NCBI GenBank assembly: GCA_045601045.1
Contig: JAZRZA010000062.1
Coordinates: 48,326-112,325, forward strand
Origin: UBA1181 sp045601045
GTDB lineage: Bacteria; Bacteroidota; Bacteroidia; Bacteroidales; Paludibacteraceae
Direction: 5' to 3'
DNA: 64,000 nt
The notes beneath the pieces are model-generated. The model was not told the origin of the DNA and ran no database searches. It saw nothing but the letters and a program-made list of their open reading frames with translations. The first letter of the stretch is position 1. Every line of letters starts with the position of its first letter. The position numbers were made by a program, and so were the translations under genes. Positions 52,487-60,900 of the stretch are shown piece by piece.

Positions 52487-53434
52487 ATGTTTAGAAAAGA
52501 GATAAAAGTCTTGGATTGCACCGTCCGTGATGGCGGTTTGATGAACAAGTGGCAATTCAGCAAGAATTTCGTAAAGAAGGTTTACGACACATGCGTTGAG
52601 GCAGGTGTGGATTACATGGAGATCGGTTACATCAGTAGTGAGGACCAGTTCCCTAGAGACCAATACGGTCCTTGGAAATTCTGTGCTGAGGATGAGCTTC
52701 GTGAGATCGTTGGAGATAATAATACCAATACAAAGTTATCCGTAATGGCGGACATAGGACGTATCAAGTTCGACGATATCCGTCCAAAGTCAGAGAGCGT
52801 CGTTGATTTGTTCCGTGTCGCTTGCTACGATTACCAAATCGACAAGGCTATCGAGTTGGCACACCACGTAATGGACAAAGGATACGAGGCTACCATCAAT
52901 TTGATGGCCGTATCAAAGGTTGCAGAGCGTAGCTTGAACGAGGTATTGGAAGATGTGGCTAAATCAAGAGTTGGCACATTCTACTTGGTTGATAGCTTCG
53001 GTAGCTTGTATTCCGAGGATATCCACGGATTGATGGAAAAGTACATGAAGGCTCTTCCTGGCAAGACCATCGGATTCCACGGCCACAACAACCAACAATT
53101 GGCATTCGCCAACACCATCGAGTGCATCATCAAGGGTGCCAACATGTTGGACGCTACTATGTTGGGTATCGGACGTGGCGCAGGTAACTGCCCTATGGAG
53201 TTGTTGATCTCCTTCTTGAAGAATCCTAAGTACAAGTTGAAACCAATCCTCCGCATCATCCAAGAGGAGATGATCCCTTTGCAAAAGCAAATCGACTGGG
53301 GTTATTTCATGCCTTATATGATTACTGGTTCTCAAAACGACCACCCACGTTCAGCAATGGCTTGGATGGACAGCGACCAAAAGGACGACTATGTAGCATA
53401 CTACGAGTCAGTTATGCAAGGTAAGGAGATTTAA
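52487..53434 (+). CDS. DRE-TIM metallolyase-family aldolase
   Basis: A 315-residue enzyme. LDCTVRDGGLMNKW is the DRE-TIM metal-binding signature and GFHGHNNQQLAFAN the second metal-binding HxH motif, as in HMG-CoA lyase and 4-hydroxy-2-oxovalerate aldolase. The C-terminal third lacks the usual communication or dehydrogenase-partner segments. Substrate unknown. The adjacent chorismate mutase-like gene points to a chorismate- or prephenate-derived substrate. Confidence 0.8.
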   Translation: MFRKEIKVLDCTVRDGGLMNKWQFSKNFVKKVYDTCVEAGVDYMEIGYISSEDQFPRDQYGPWKFCAEDELREIVGDNNTNTKLSVMADIGRIKFDDIRPKSESVVDLFRVACYDYQIDKAIELAHHVMDKGYEATINLMAVSKVAERSLNEVLEDVAKSRVGTFYLVDSFGSLYSEDIHGLMEKYMKALPGKTIGFHGHNNQQLAFANTIECIIKGANMLDATMLGIGRGAGNCPMELLISFLKNPKYKLKPILRIIQEEMIPLQKQIDWGYFMPYMITGSQNDHPRSAMAWMDSDQKDDYVAYYESVMQGKEI

Positions 53435-53457
53435 TGATAATCTTCCACAATACAACG

Positions 53458-53488
53458 AAGGGGAGCATTACCGCTCCCCTTTCTTTTT
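53458..53488 (+). terminator. Terminator after the aldolase gene
   Basis: Stem AAGGGGAGC / GCTCCCCTT with loop ATTACC, followed by TCTTTTT. Confidence 0.88.
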
Positions 53489-53527
53489 ACGGCTAATTGA
53501 TTCTGACGACGAATCCATGGAATTATC

Positions 53528-53905
53528 TCACCAACTGAACAGATTGCGAAGCAGCCACCACAAAAGTACAGTAACCAATATGACAGAAATCGCCATGGGG
53601 CTATTCAACGCATTGTAAAAACGGGGATATTTATAACAAAACAGATTAGCGAAAATCATGACAGCCAACAAAGGGATGGATAAGACCATCAACGCGTTAT
53701 AAGCAAACGCATGGCCTAATTGACCATTCAGCAAACAATAAATCGCCCTTTGAGTTCCGCATCCAGGGCACTTCAAACCGGTATAGTAAAAAAAAGGGCA
53801 CTTGGGGAATAGCGAGTTTCCTTCTGGATTATACCGACTATAAACATAGATCAGTAGCACCAAAACCAGACCCGCTACTACACCAAGGCCTATTTTTTTC
53901 ATCAC
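53528..53905 (-). CDS. DUF2752 membrane protein
   Basis: A 125-residue protein with the DUF2752 signature FFYYTGLKCPGCGTQRAIYCLLNG and hydrophobic segments at the N-terminus and after residue 70. Two Cys of the CPGC motif may bind metal or lipid headgroups. The family has no known function. It lies 3 bases after the CD225-like gene, a pair often seen together in Bacteroidetes. Confidence 0.88.
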   Translation of the reverse strand: MMKKIGLGVVAGLVLVLLIYVYSRYNPEGNSLFPKCPFFYYTGLKCPGCGTQRAIYCLLNGQLGHAFAYNALMVLSIPLLAVMIFANLFCYKYPRFYNALNSPMAISVILVTVLLWWLLRNLFSW

Positions 53906-53908
53906 ATA

Positions 53909-54154
53909 TTAGTGTTGTGACATTGAAAGGTATGCTAGGAATGACAATGGAGCAGCCAAGACAGCACCCCAGATGCAGAAATTCTTTGCCTTTTTACTAG
54001 CCTTCTTTGCACCCTCGATATCACCTGCAGCATACAACTTACTAACCTTCATGGCGTTGATAATACCCAAAATACCGAACAAAAGACAGCAAAAAAGGGT
54101 AACCAATACGGATGGAACCATATAGGTCTTAGGACACACGTTCATCTCTTCCAT
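53909..54154 (-). CDS. CD225/dispanin-like small membrane protein
   Basis: 81 residues from the ATG at 54154 (MEEMNVCPKTYMVPS). It has two hydrophobic segments: VLVTLFCCLLFGILGIINAM and the C-terminal FCIWGAVLAAPLSFLAYL. Between them VSKLYAAGDIEGAKKASKKAK is the conserved CD225 segment. Function in bacteria is unknown. The frame opens at 54211, but the downstream ATG matches the family start. Confidence 0.8.
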   Translation of the reverse strand: MEEMNVCPKTYMVPSVLVTLFCCLLFGILGIINAMKVSKLYAAGDIEGAKKASKKAKNFCIWGAVLAAPLSFLAYLSMSQH

Positions 54155-54280
54155 AATGTAAAAACTTAATGTTAATATATTAATAATTAATAATTCAACT
54201 AAACGGATCAAAACCCACTATTTTCAAAGCACAAAATTAACGATTTTTTATGTAATATTGCAAAATAAATTAATAATCAT

Positions 54281-54457
54281 ATGGAAACGAATAACAAACA
54301 GACAAACCCAGCGACCGTCTGCGCACACAACGTTACAATCCAATGTCCATGTTCCAAGGAATGTCCCCGTCACGGCAAGTGTTGCCAATGCGTCGCGCAT
54401 CACAGAGAACATGGTAATTTGCCTTTGTGTTTAAGAGAGTTGCAACCTCAAAAATAG
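54281..54457 (+). CDS. Small cysteine-rich protein (58 aa)
   Basis: A 58-codon gene from the ATG at 54281 to the TAG at 54455. It reads METNNKQTNPATVCAHNV, then CPCSKECPRHGKCCQCVAHH and REHGNLPLCLRELQ. Seven of its eight Cys and four His occur within about 35 residues. The CPCxxxCxRHGKCCxCVxxH pattern recurs, from memory, in short Bacteroidales and Clostridia proteins and suggests metal binding. A -7-like TAATATTG lies at 54253-54260. The MFS gene follows 12 bases later. Confidence 0.8.
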   Translation: METNNKQTNPATVCAHNVTIQCPCSKECPRHGKCCQCVAHHREHGNLPLCLRELQPQK

Positions 54458-54469
54458 AATATCATTCTC

Positions 54470-55693
54470 ATGCCCAGAGGTGAGACGCCTCAAGACACTG
54501 ATATGATCACACTAAAACCCAACCAAGGCATTCCAGTCGCACTCACATGGATGCTTGCCGCCATAGCAGGCATTTCCGTCGCCAACTTATACTACTGCCA
54601 GCCACTGCTCAACATGATTCGAGAGCAGTTGTCGCTCACCGAGTTTCAAGTGAATCTCGTGCCCGTATTCACCCAAGTGGGCTATGCGCTTGGCTTGCTC
54701 TTCATTATCCCCATGGGCGATCTCTACAACCGTAGGAAAACAGTTTTAATGAGCTGCAGCGCGCTCATCATCGCCCTCCTATCCATCTCCACCGCTAAAA
54801 ACATTTGGGTGCTTCTGGCAGCCTCTTTTATGACAGGATTCTGTTCCGTCACGCCACAAGTGCTCATTCCCTTCGCGGCGCTTTATTCTCGTCCCGAGGA
54901 GAAGGAGAAAAAAGTAGGTATGATTCTGACAGGTCTGTTAATTGGCATCCTTGGCTCGAGAGTCATAAGCGGTTATGTGGGACATCTTTTCGGTTGGCGG
55001 GCCATGTTCGCCATCGCCGCTGCCCTTATTGGCATCTCCGCGCTGATGGTGGTACGATATTTTCCTGATGTGGCGCCTACTTTCCAGGGGAAGTTCTCGT
55101 CGCTGATGAAAAGCATCAAACAACTCATTAAAGAGCATCCTCGCTCCATGCTCTATTCCATCCGAGCGGCATTCGCGTTCGGATCGTTTCTTGGTCTATG
55201 GGGATGCCTCGCATTTCGGATGAAAGAGGCTCCCTACTTCGAAGGAAGCGATGTGGTCGGTCTATTGGGATTGTGCGGTATGGCAGGTGCACTGACCGCC
55301 TCCAATGTAGGCAAGTATATACCTAAATTCGGAACAGAGAAGATCAATAACTTTGGACTCTATCTCCAAATGGCAGCCTGGGTGATTCTTGCACTCTTCC
55401 ATAACTCCTATATCGGATTGATCGCAGGTATTGTTATCATCGACATCGGCATGCAATGCATTCAATTGAGCAACCAGAGCGCCACCATGAAACTATGTCC
55501 GGAAGCTACATCCAGAATGAATACCATCTATATGGTCACCTACTTCATCGGTGCCAGCTGCGGAACATTCCTAGCGGGTACGTTATGGAGTGTTTACGGA
55601 TGGTACGGAACGATAGGAGCTGGTCTACTGATGATTGGCGGCGCATTGGCTACGATCTTTATCTTTCAACACTTTATCCTTCGTCATCAATAG
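54470..55693 (+). CDS. MFS transporter
   Basis: A 407-residue major facilitator with about 12 hydrophobic segments. IPMGDLYNRRKTVLMSC is the motif A loop, and CSVTPQVLIPFAALY and YFIGASCGTFLAGTLW are typical of the arabinose-efflux-like group. Start at 54470 is the first ATG after the small Cys-rich gene; another ATG at 54503 (MITLKPNQG) is possible. The substrate is unknown. Confidence 0.85.
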   Translation: MPRGETPQDTDMITLKPNQGIPVALTWMLAAIAGISVANLYYCQPLLNMIREQLSLTEFQVNLVPVFTQVGYALGLLFIIPMGDLYNRRKTVLMSCSALIIALLSISTAKNIWVLLAASFMTGFCSVTPQVLIPFAALYSRPEEKEKKVGMILTGLLIGILGSRVISGYVGHLFGWRAMFAIAAALIGISALMVVRYFPDVAPTFQGKFSSLMKSIKQLIKEHPRSMLYSIRAAFAFGSFLGLWGCLAFRMKEAPYFEGSDVVGLLGLCGMAGALTASNVGKYIPKFGTEKINNFGLYLQMAAWVILALFHNSYIGLIAGIVIIDIGMQCIQLSNQSATMKLCPEATSRMNTIYMVTYFIGASCGTFLAGTLWSVYGWYGTIGAGLLMIGGALATIFIFQHFILRHQ

Positions 55694-55727
55694 GTTTTTA
55701 CTATATTTGAAAAAATTTCAGAAGAAT

Positions 55728-55886
55728 ATGTCTTGCTTACGTGTAATATTAGCGATTATCTTTCCGCCGCTTGCCGTATTGGACAAGGGTTGCGGATCTA
55801 TTATCATTGTCACCATTCTCTCTCTTTTGGGATGGCTACCAGGTGTCATTGCCGCATTGATTATCCTGAACAAGAATAATTACTGA
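55728..55886 (+). CDS. YqaE/Pmp3-family small membrane protein
   Basis: A 52-residue protein from the ATG at 55728. Two hydrophobic helices with the Pmp3 pattern: VILAIIFPPLAVLDKGCGS and LSLLGWLPGVIAALIIL, ending NKNNY. Pmp3 proteins affect membrane potential and salt stress in plants and yeast. The frame is open further upstream, but only this part matches. The flavoprotein gene begins 4 bases later. Confidence 0.87.
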   Translation: MSCLRVILAIIFPPLAVLDKGCGSIIIVTILSLLGWLPGVIAALIILNKNNY

Positions 55887-55890
55887 TCAG

Positions 55891-56424
55891 ATGCGAATCA
55901 CGATTTTATCAGGCAGTCCACGCAAAGGGGGCAACACAGACCTTCTGGTGGAGGCATTCAAGCAGGGAATTGGCGCTCGCCATGAGGTGGAGATCTTTCG
56001 GGTTTCAGATCTCAACATCCACCCTTGCCTAGGATGCAATGTCTGTTTTAAAGAGGTGCATCACACTTGTTGCCAGAAGGATGATATGACGGAATTATAC
56101 CAGAAGTTGTCTCAAACAGACCTACTGGTCATTGCCTCACCCGTCTATTTCTATGGCATCAGCGCACAACTTAAAACGGTCATTGACCGTCTTCACAACC
56201 CTATCAGAGATTCGTTTCAAATCTCACAAATGGCTCTAATCGCCGTGGGTGCGGCCACCCTTCCTGAACTATTCGACGCAATATTAGCGGAATATAGACT
56301 CTGCCTCAACTTCTTCAAATTGGAGGACCGAGGCACCCTACTCGTCCGTGGCGTAAAAGAAAAGGGAGAAGTGGCAGTAACCGAATACATCAATCAGGCA
56401 AAAGAATTAGGTGCCTCCATCTAA
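55891..56424 (+). CDS. Flavodoxin-fold NAD(P)H:FMN oxidoreductase
   Basis: A 177-residue protein. ITILSGSPRKGGNTDLLVEA is the FMN-binding N-terminus and IASPVYFYGISAQLKTVIDR the second FMN loop. CLGCNVCFKEVHHTCCQKDDM has the cysteine pattern of iron-sulfur flavoproteins (Isf), which hold a cubane cluster. It could pass electrons from ferredoxin or NAD(P)H. Downstream is the SDR fragment. Confidence 0.83.
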   Translation: MRITILSGSPRKGGNTDLLVEAFKQGIGARHEVEIFRVSDLNIHPCLGCNVCFKEVHHTCCQKDDMTELYQKLSQTDLLVIASPVYFYGISAQLKTVIDRLHNPIRDSFQISQMALIAVGAATLPELFDAILAEYRLCLNFFKLEDRGTLLVRGVKEKGEVAVTEYINQAKELGASI

Positions 56425-56436
56425 AATAGATATTCC

Positions 56437-56886
56437 ATGGCAAACGATTTCCAAGGCGTAGGCGTCACTGCCCCATTCTACTTAGTGAAATTGCTAGCGA
56501 ATCATTTGAACGAAGGAGCCTCCATCGTGAATATCTCCTCCTCGCGTGACCGCATGAGCCAACCTCAAACGGAGAGTTACACAGCCGCCAAGGGAGGTAT
56601 TGCGGCTCTCACCCACGCCTTGGCCGTCAGCCTAGCAGGGAAAGCGAGGGTAAACTCCATCTCTCCTGGATGGATTGATACACAATTCGCTTCATACGAA
56701 GGTCCAGACGCCTCGCAACAACCCGTCGGACGTGTTGGGAATCCGATGGACATCGCCCACATGGTCTTATTCCTATGCTCCGATAAAGCAAGTTTCATCA
56801 CAGGCGAAAACATCTGCATCGATGGTGGCATGACCAAGCAGATGATCTATCACGGAGATTGCGGGTGGAAATTGGAACGCATGTAG
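56437..56886 (+). pseudogene. 5'-truncated SDR oxidoreductase
   Basis: A 149-codon frame homologous to the second half of a short-chain dehydrogenase. It has the catalytic NISSSRD serine, YTAAKGG (Tyr-x3-Lys) and INSISPGWIDT, and ends with the family's C-terminus (NICIDGGMTKQMIY). The first 90-100 residues with the GxxxGxG nucleotide fold are missing, and MANDFQG lies at the break. It is a decayed gene unless fused elsewhere. Its stop codon lies in the inverted repeat at 56883-56910. Confidence 0.75.
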
Positions 56887-56910
56887 AGACGTTGTGTGCA
56901 ACGTCTCTAC
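56883..56910. repeat. Inverted repeat GTAGAGACGTTG / CAACGTCTCTAC
   Basis: A perfect 12-bp inverted repeat around TGTG, overlapping the stop codon of the SDR fragment. From memory, this element type is frequent in Bacteroidetes. Half of it (CAACGTCTCTACAA) recurs at 42548-42561. It lacks a T run, so it is not a standard terminator. Confidence 0.65.
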
Positions 56911-56972
56911 AAAACAACAAACGAAAGAATAAAAAAAATACGTCATAAATACACTTGTTTGGATTTTATACT

Positions 56973-56980
56973 TATTTTTG
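56973..56980 (+). promoter_or_regulatory. -7 box of the RhuM-PLD gene
   Basis: TATTTTTG at 56973-56980 matches TAnnTTTG, 35 bases before the ATG at 57016. Confidence 0.4.
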
Positions 56981-57015
56981 CAAAGTATATTAATGAGAAA
57001 TTTATCTGTTCAACT

Positions 57016-57912
57016 ATGGCAAATAGCAATATTCAAAAGGGAGAAATCGTGCTCTACCAACCCAATGAAAGCATACGTTTAGAAGTGAAGTTAGAAGAAG
57101 AGACCGTGTGGCTTAACATCCAACAAATGGCAATTCTCTTCAATCGAGAAGAATCCAACATTAGACGTCATATAACAAACATTTTCAAGGACAAAGAATT
57201 ACCAGAAGATAATAACGTGCATTTTTTGCACGTTAATGGCGTAAAGAAACCCGTTGCATTCTATAACTTGGATGTGATAATTTCAGTAGGATATAGAGTG
57301 CATTCTCCGCAAGGCATCACATTTCGTCAATGGGCAACCTCCATAATAAAACAGTATCTTTTAAAGGGATACGCTTTTCAAGAGCATTTCTCCTCGTTAC
57401 AAAAGCAAATAGAAATTAGATTTAATGAACAGAACGAAAGAATACAATGCATCGAAACCATTCAATCGCAACAACAACAGCAACTAGATTTCTTCATTCG
57501 CACCAACACGCCACCCGCAGAGATGGTATTCTTTAACGGAGACTTTTTTACAGCAAGGGTTGCAATTGAAAGCATTATTAAATCTGCGAGAAGGAGAGTT
57601 ATCATCATTGACGCCTATGTTGATGCAAAAACCTTTGACATGATGGATGTCTGCGCCAGCACAGTGACTTCCACAATATACACCGCCCATGTTGGGGCAG
57701 GTATGATTCGGTTGAGAGACGACCACAACAAACAGGTTAATACACATAATGTAGAGGTCTTCACTTGGAAGAACCCATCCCACGACCGTTGGATTATCGC
57801 TGATGATATTCTCTACCACTGCGGACATTCACTTAATGCCACAGGGAATAAAATCTCCGCAATCACAAGAATGGGGTGTTCCCCAGAAATGGTTTTGAAA
57901 GCGATTTACTGA
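57016..57912 (+). CDS. RhuM-type N-terminal domain fused to a PLD-like domain
   Basis: 298 residues from the ATG at 57016. The first 120 residues match the RhuM family: RLEVKLEEETVWLNIQQMAI, FNREESNIRRHITNIF, and AFYNLDVIISVGYRVHSPQG. A coiled-coil-like linker (about 125-160) leads to a phospholipase D-like domain with VIIIDAYVDAKTFDMM and the histidine motif HDRWIIAD. Only one such HD motif is present, so it would act as a dimer. PLD domains in such fusions are often nucleases. The role is unknown and may be defence-related. Confidence 0.78.
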   Translation: MANSNIQKGEIVLYQPNESIRLEVKLEEETVWLNIQQMAILFNREESNIRRHITNIFKDKELPEDNNVHFLHVNGVKKPVAFYNLDVIISVGYRVHSPQGITFRQWATSIIKQYLLKGYAFQEHFSSLQKQIEIRFNEQNERIQCIETIQSQQQQQLDFFIRTNTPPAEMVFFNGDFFTARVAIESIIKSARRRVIIIDAYVDAKTFDMMDVCASTVTSTIYTAHVGAGMIRLRDDHNKQVNTHNVEVFTWKNPSHDRWIIADDILYHCGHSLNATGNKISAITRMGCSPEMVLKAIY

Positions 57913-57917
57913 ACAAA

Positions 57918-57953
57918 AAAAAGAGCGCACCGTCACCGATGCGCTCTTTCTAT
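57918..57953. terminator. Terminator between RhuM-PLD and the esterase gene
   Basis: Stem AAAGAGCGCA / TGCGCTCTTT with loop CCGTCACCGA. Flanking A and T runs let it serve both convergent genes. Confidence 0.85.
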
Positions 57954-57982
57954 TTCAAGCGACCCTATGGTCGTCTCTATTC

Positions 57983-60900
57983 TTACTTGCCGATCAACAT
58001 AGCGTGAGATAGGCCATTCTCATCCAAAAGAATGTAGTAACCAGCCTTCAATTCACCGCAATAACCATTATCGACAGTGACCTTCTTGACGAATCTTCCC
58101 GTCACATCGTAAGCCATATACTCGCCATTGAGCACATCCACATCAGAGATATTCATTTCAAGACCAGTCTCATCAGCCTTCACCAACTTGAATGTGAAGT
58201 TATCGATATCCACATAGTCACCTGTGATTTCCAACTTCAAGACATGGACACCCTTGCTCAACTTGTTGAGGTCAGACTTAACGGTAGTGAATGTCTCCCA
58301 ATCACCCGTATTAGGAACACTGATGGATTTTCCGCCAGGGATGATGTTTTCGTTATCCATGTAAAGGGTAAATGACGAACCATCGTTACCAGAAGCGACC
58401 TTCGCCTCAAATGAGTAGGTACCAGTACTCTCCACATCCACGGTATACTCAATCCACTCACCCTTTTGTGTATAACCGACTGCGGTGTTGTTCATATCGA
58501 CACCTTCGTTACGGTTACCCTTGTTGCGGTTCTCCTCATCATTGTCGTGATAAGCGTTTCCTTCACCACCGAAGTCGAACTCTTCCGCCTCAATGGTTCC
58601 AGGAATAGCGGATGGCGTACCATTGAAAGGAGTTTGAGGTTTGTAGATGGTGATTTTCTTCTTGGCGCTACCCACCTCTTGGTTGTTGCTATCATATCCG
58701 ACTGCAGAAATGGTATAACTACCCTCCGCCAAATCACTCAAAGTAACCTCCTTGCTACCATCGCCGACTTCCTTACCATCCAAATAGATGACAACGCTCT
58801 TCACAGCTTCGTCTTCAATAGTAACGGTAACCTCTACCTCTCCCGGATCGTTGTTCTTGATCTCGGCAATCACAATATCCAAAGCAGGTTTTCCCTTACC
58901 GCAAGCGGTTGAGTATTGGCGAACAAATTTCCAAATCTCACGGGAAGTATGGTAACCGCGGTTAGTAGGCTCATGGTCACGGCCAGGGACAGAAGCCAAA
59001 ACAACATCGGCGTCACATTCACCGCCGCTCCACTTGGTGATGTTAGCGGACTCCACTGTGTATTTAGTCTTTTCAGTAGTCTTATTATGTTTTGCCCAGT
59101 TTTCTGCTGTCGCCTCAGCACCAATCCAACCATTGGTTGGTGGATAACTTACGACACCATCGCTCGTACCATGGGTATGGATCAAAGGCACAGGTCTTGT
59201 GCCAGCCTCCACACGCGAACCCATATATCCTGAGATAGGAGCAAATGCGGCGAAGTAATCAGGGATCTCATTCATACAGTGGTAGGTAAGCATACCTCCC
59301 ATAGAGAATCCACTCATATAAACCCTGGTTCTATCGATCTTATGGGTTTTCGCCAACTCATCGATAATGGCAATGATGTACTCCAAGTCAGACTTTCCGT
59401 TGATCTCCCATGTAGATCCCACAGAAGAGGGATATGCCACGATGAAGTCCGCTGTATCAGCGACAGTCTCCCACTGAGTCAACTCCCTTTGGTACTTGAT
59501 GTCCTGGTTCATACCGTGGCAAGAGATCATCAAAGGACGGTTGGTATGGGCACCCTTAGGCGCATAGGTGGAGACGGTTCTATTAAGCACCTTGATATCC
59601 ACATATTGACCAGTGGTAACACCCGTCAAAAGTTCCTCTTTAGGTTGTTGCGTTTGACTTCCTTGCTGACCCTGTTGGTTTTGAGAACCTTGCTGTTGAT
59701 TAGACGAACCAGCCTTCTTAAAGTTGAAATAGTCGATATCCACAAAATCGCCCGTGATCTCCACCTTCAAAACATGGACACCCTTGGTCAACTTATTCAA
59801 TTTGGTAGTGACTGTCTTAAATGTCTCCCAATCACCCGTGTTAGGCACATCGATAAATCCGCCTGGGGTACCATCCGCACCTGGGATAATAAATTGGTTA
59901 TCCATATAAAGGGTGAATTGCGCACCGTTGTTTCCAGATGCGACACGGGACTCCACCTCATACTCGCCATCCTCTTCCACCTCTACGGTATATTCAATCC
60001 ACTCACCTGTTTGGGTGTAACCTACGGCCGTGTTGCTCATATCCACACCCTCGTTACGGTCACCCTTGTTACGATTCTCCTCGTCATTATCATGGTAGGC
60101 GTTGCCCTCGCCACCGAAGTCGAACTCCTCCGCCTCGATCTTACCAGGAATCTTCGCTGGGGATCCATTATAAGGCTTCTGCTCAGGCATTATCTTCACG
60201 GTCACCTTAGCGGAAGTGTACTTCTTGTTGCTGTTATCATATCCCACGGAATAAACGGTGTGGGTTCCCTCCTTCACATCCTTCCAGACATAGGAATTGA
60301 CATCTGACGCCACCAATTTATCGTCCGCATAGATCTCAACCTTGTTGATATTATCGTTTTGCTTGTTGACAGAGATCTCCACCTCACCAGGTGCAGACTC
60401 CTTGTTAACAATAGCGGCTGTTGTGATATCCACCTGAGCGACAGGATTATCGCCCAACAACGACAACATCTTCTCTGCATAGCGGATACCCAATGTCTTG
60501 TAACCAGCCACCGTAAAGTGGTATTGGTCGCTTGCCGCCTCACAATTATTGGCGGAAATGACATGGGCGGTAGGAATTACGTTAGGCACATTTCTGATCA
60601 CATTGTTGTGACCACTACAAGGACCTGTGTAACGAACCTCACCTACCAACAATGGTACATCTTTGGCATTGAGTCCAAGATCTTTCAATAGGCTCTCATA
60701 AACGGCCTTCAAACGGTTGGGCCAATTGGATTGTCCGCTGTTGGTCTCTCCTTGATGCACCAAGATACCCTTGATGACACCATCCTTTTGGGCCAACTTA
60801 CCCATCTCAACAAGGCGCTTGTAACCATTGTTGTTGTATTGAGCGGCAATGTTCTTAAACCATTGCGCCTCACCAGAGACATAGCTCTCGGCATTGTTCG

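Noticed and set aside
59279..60307. 342-codon frame opposite the multidomain esterase
   Set aside because: Antisense shadow caused by codon bias of the esterase gene.
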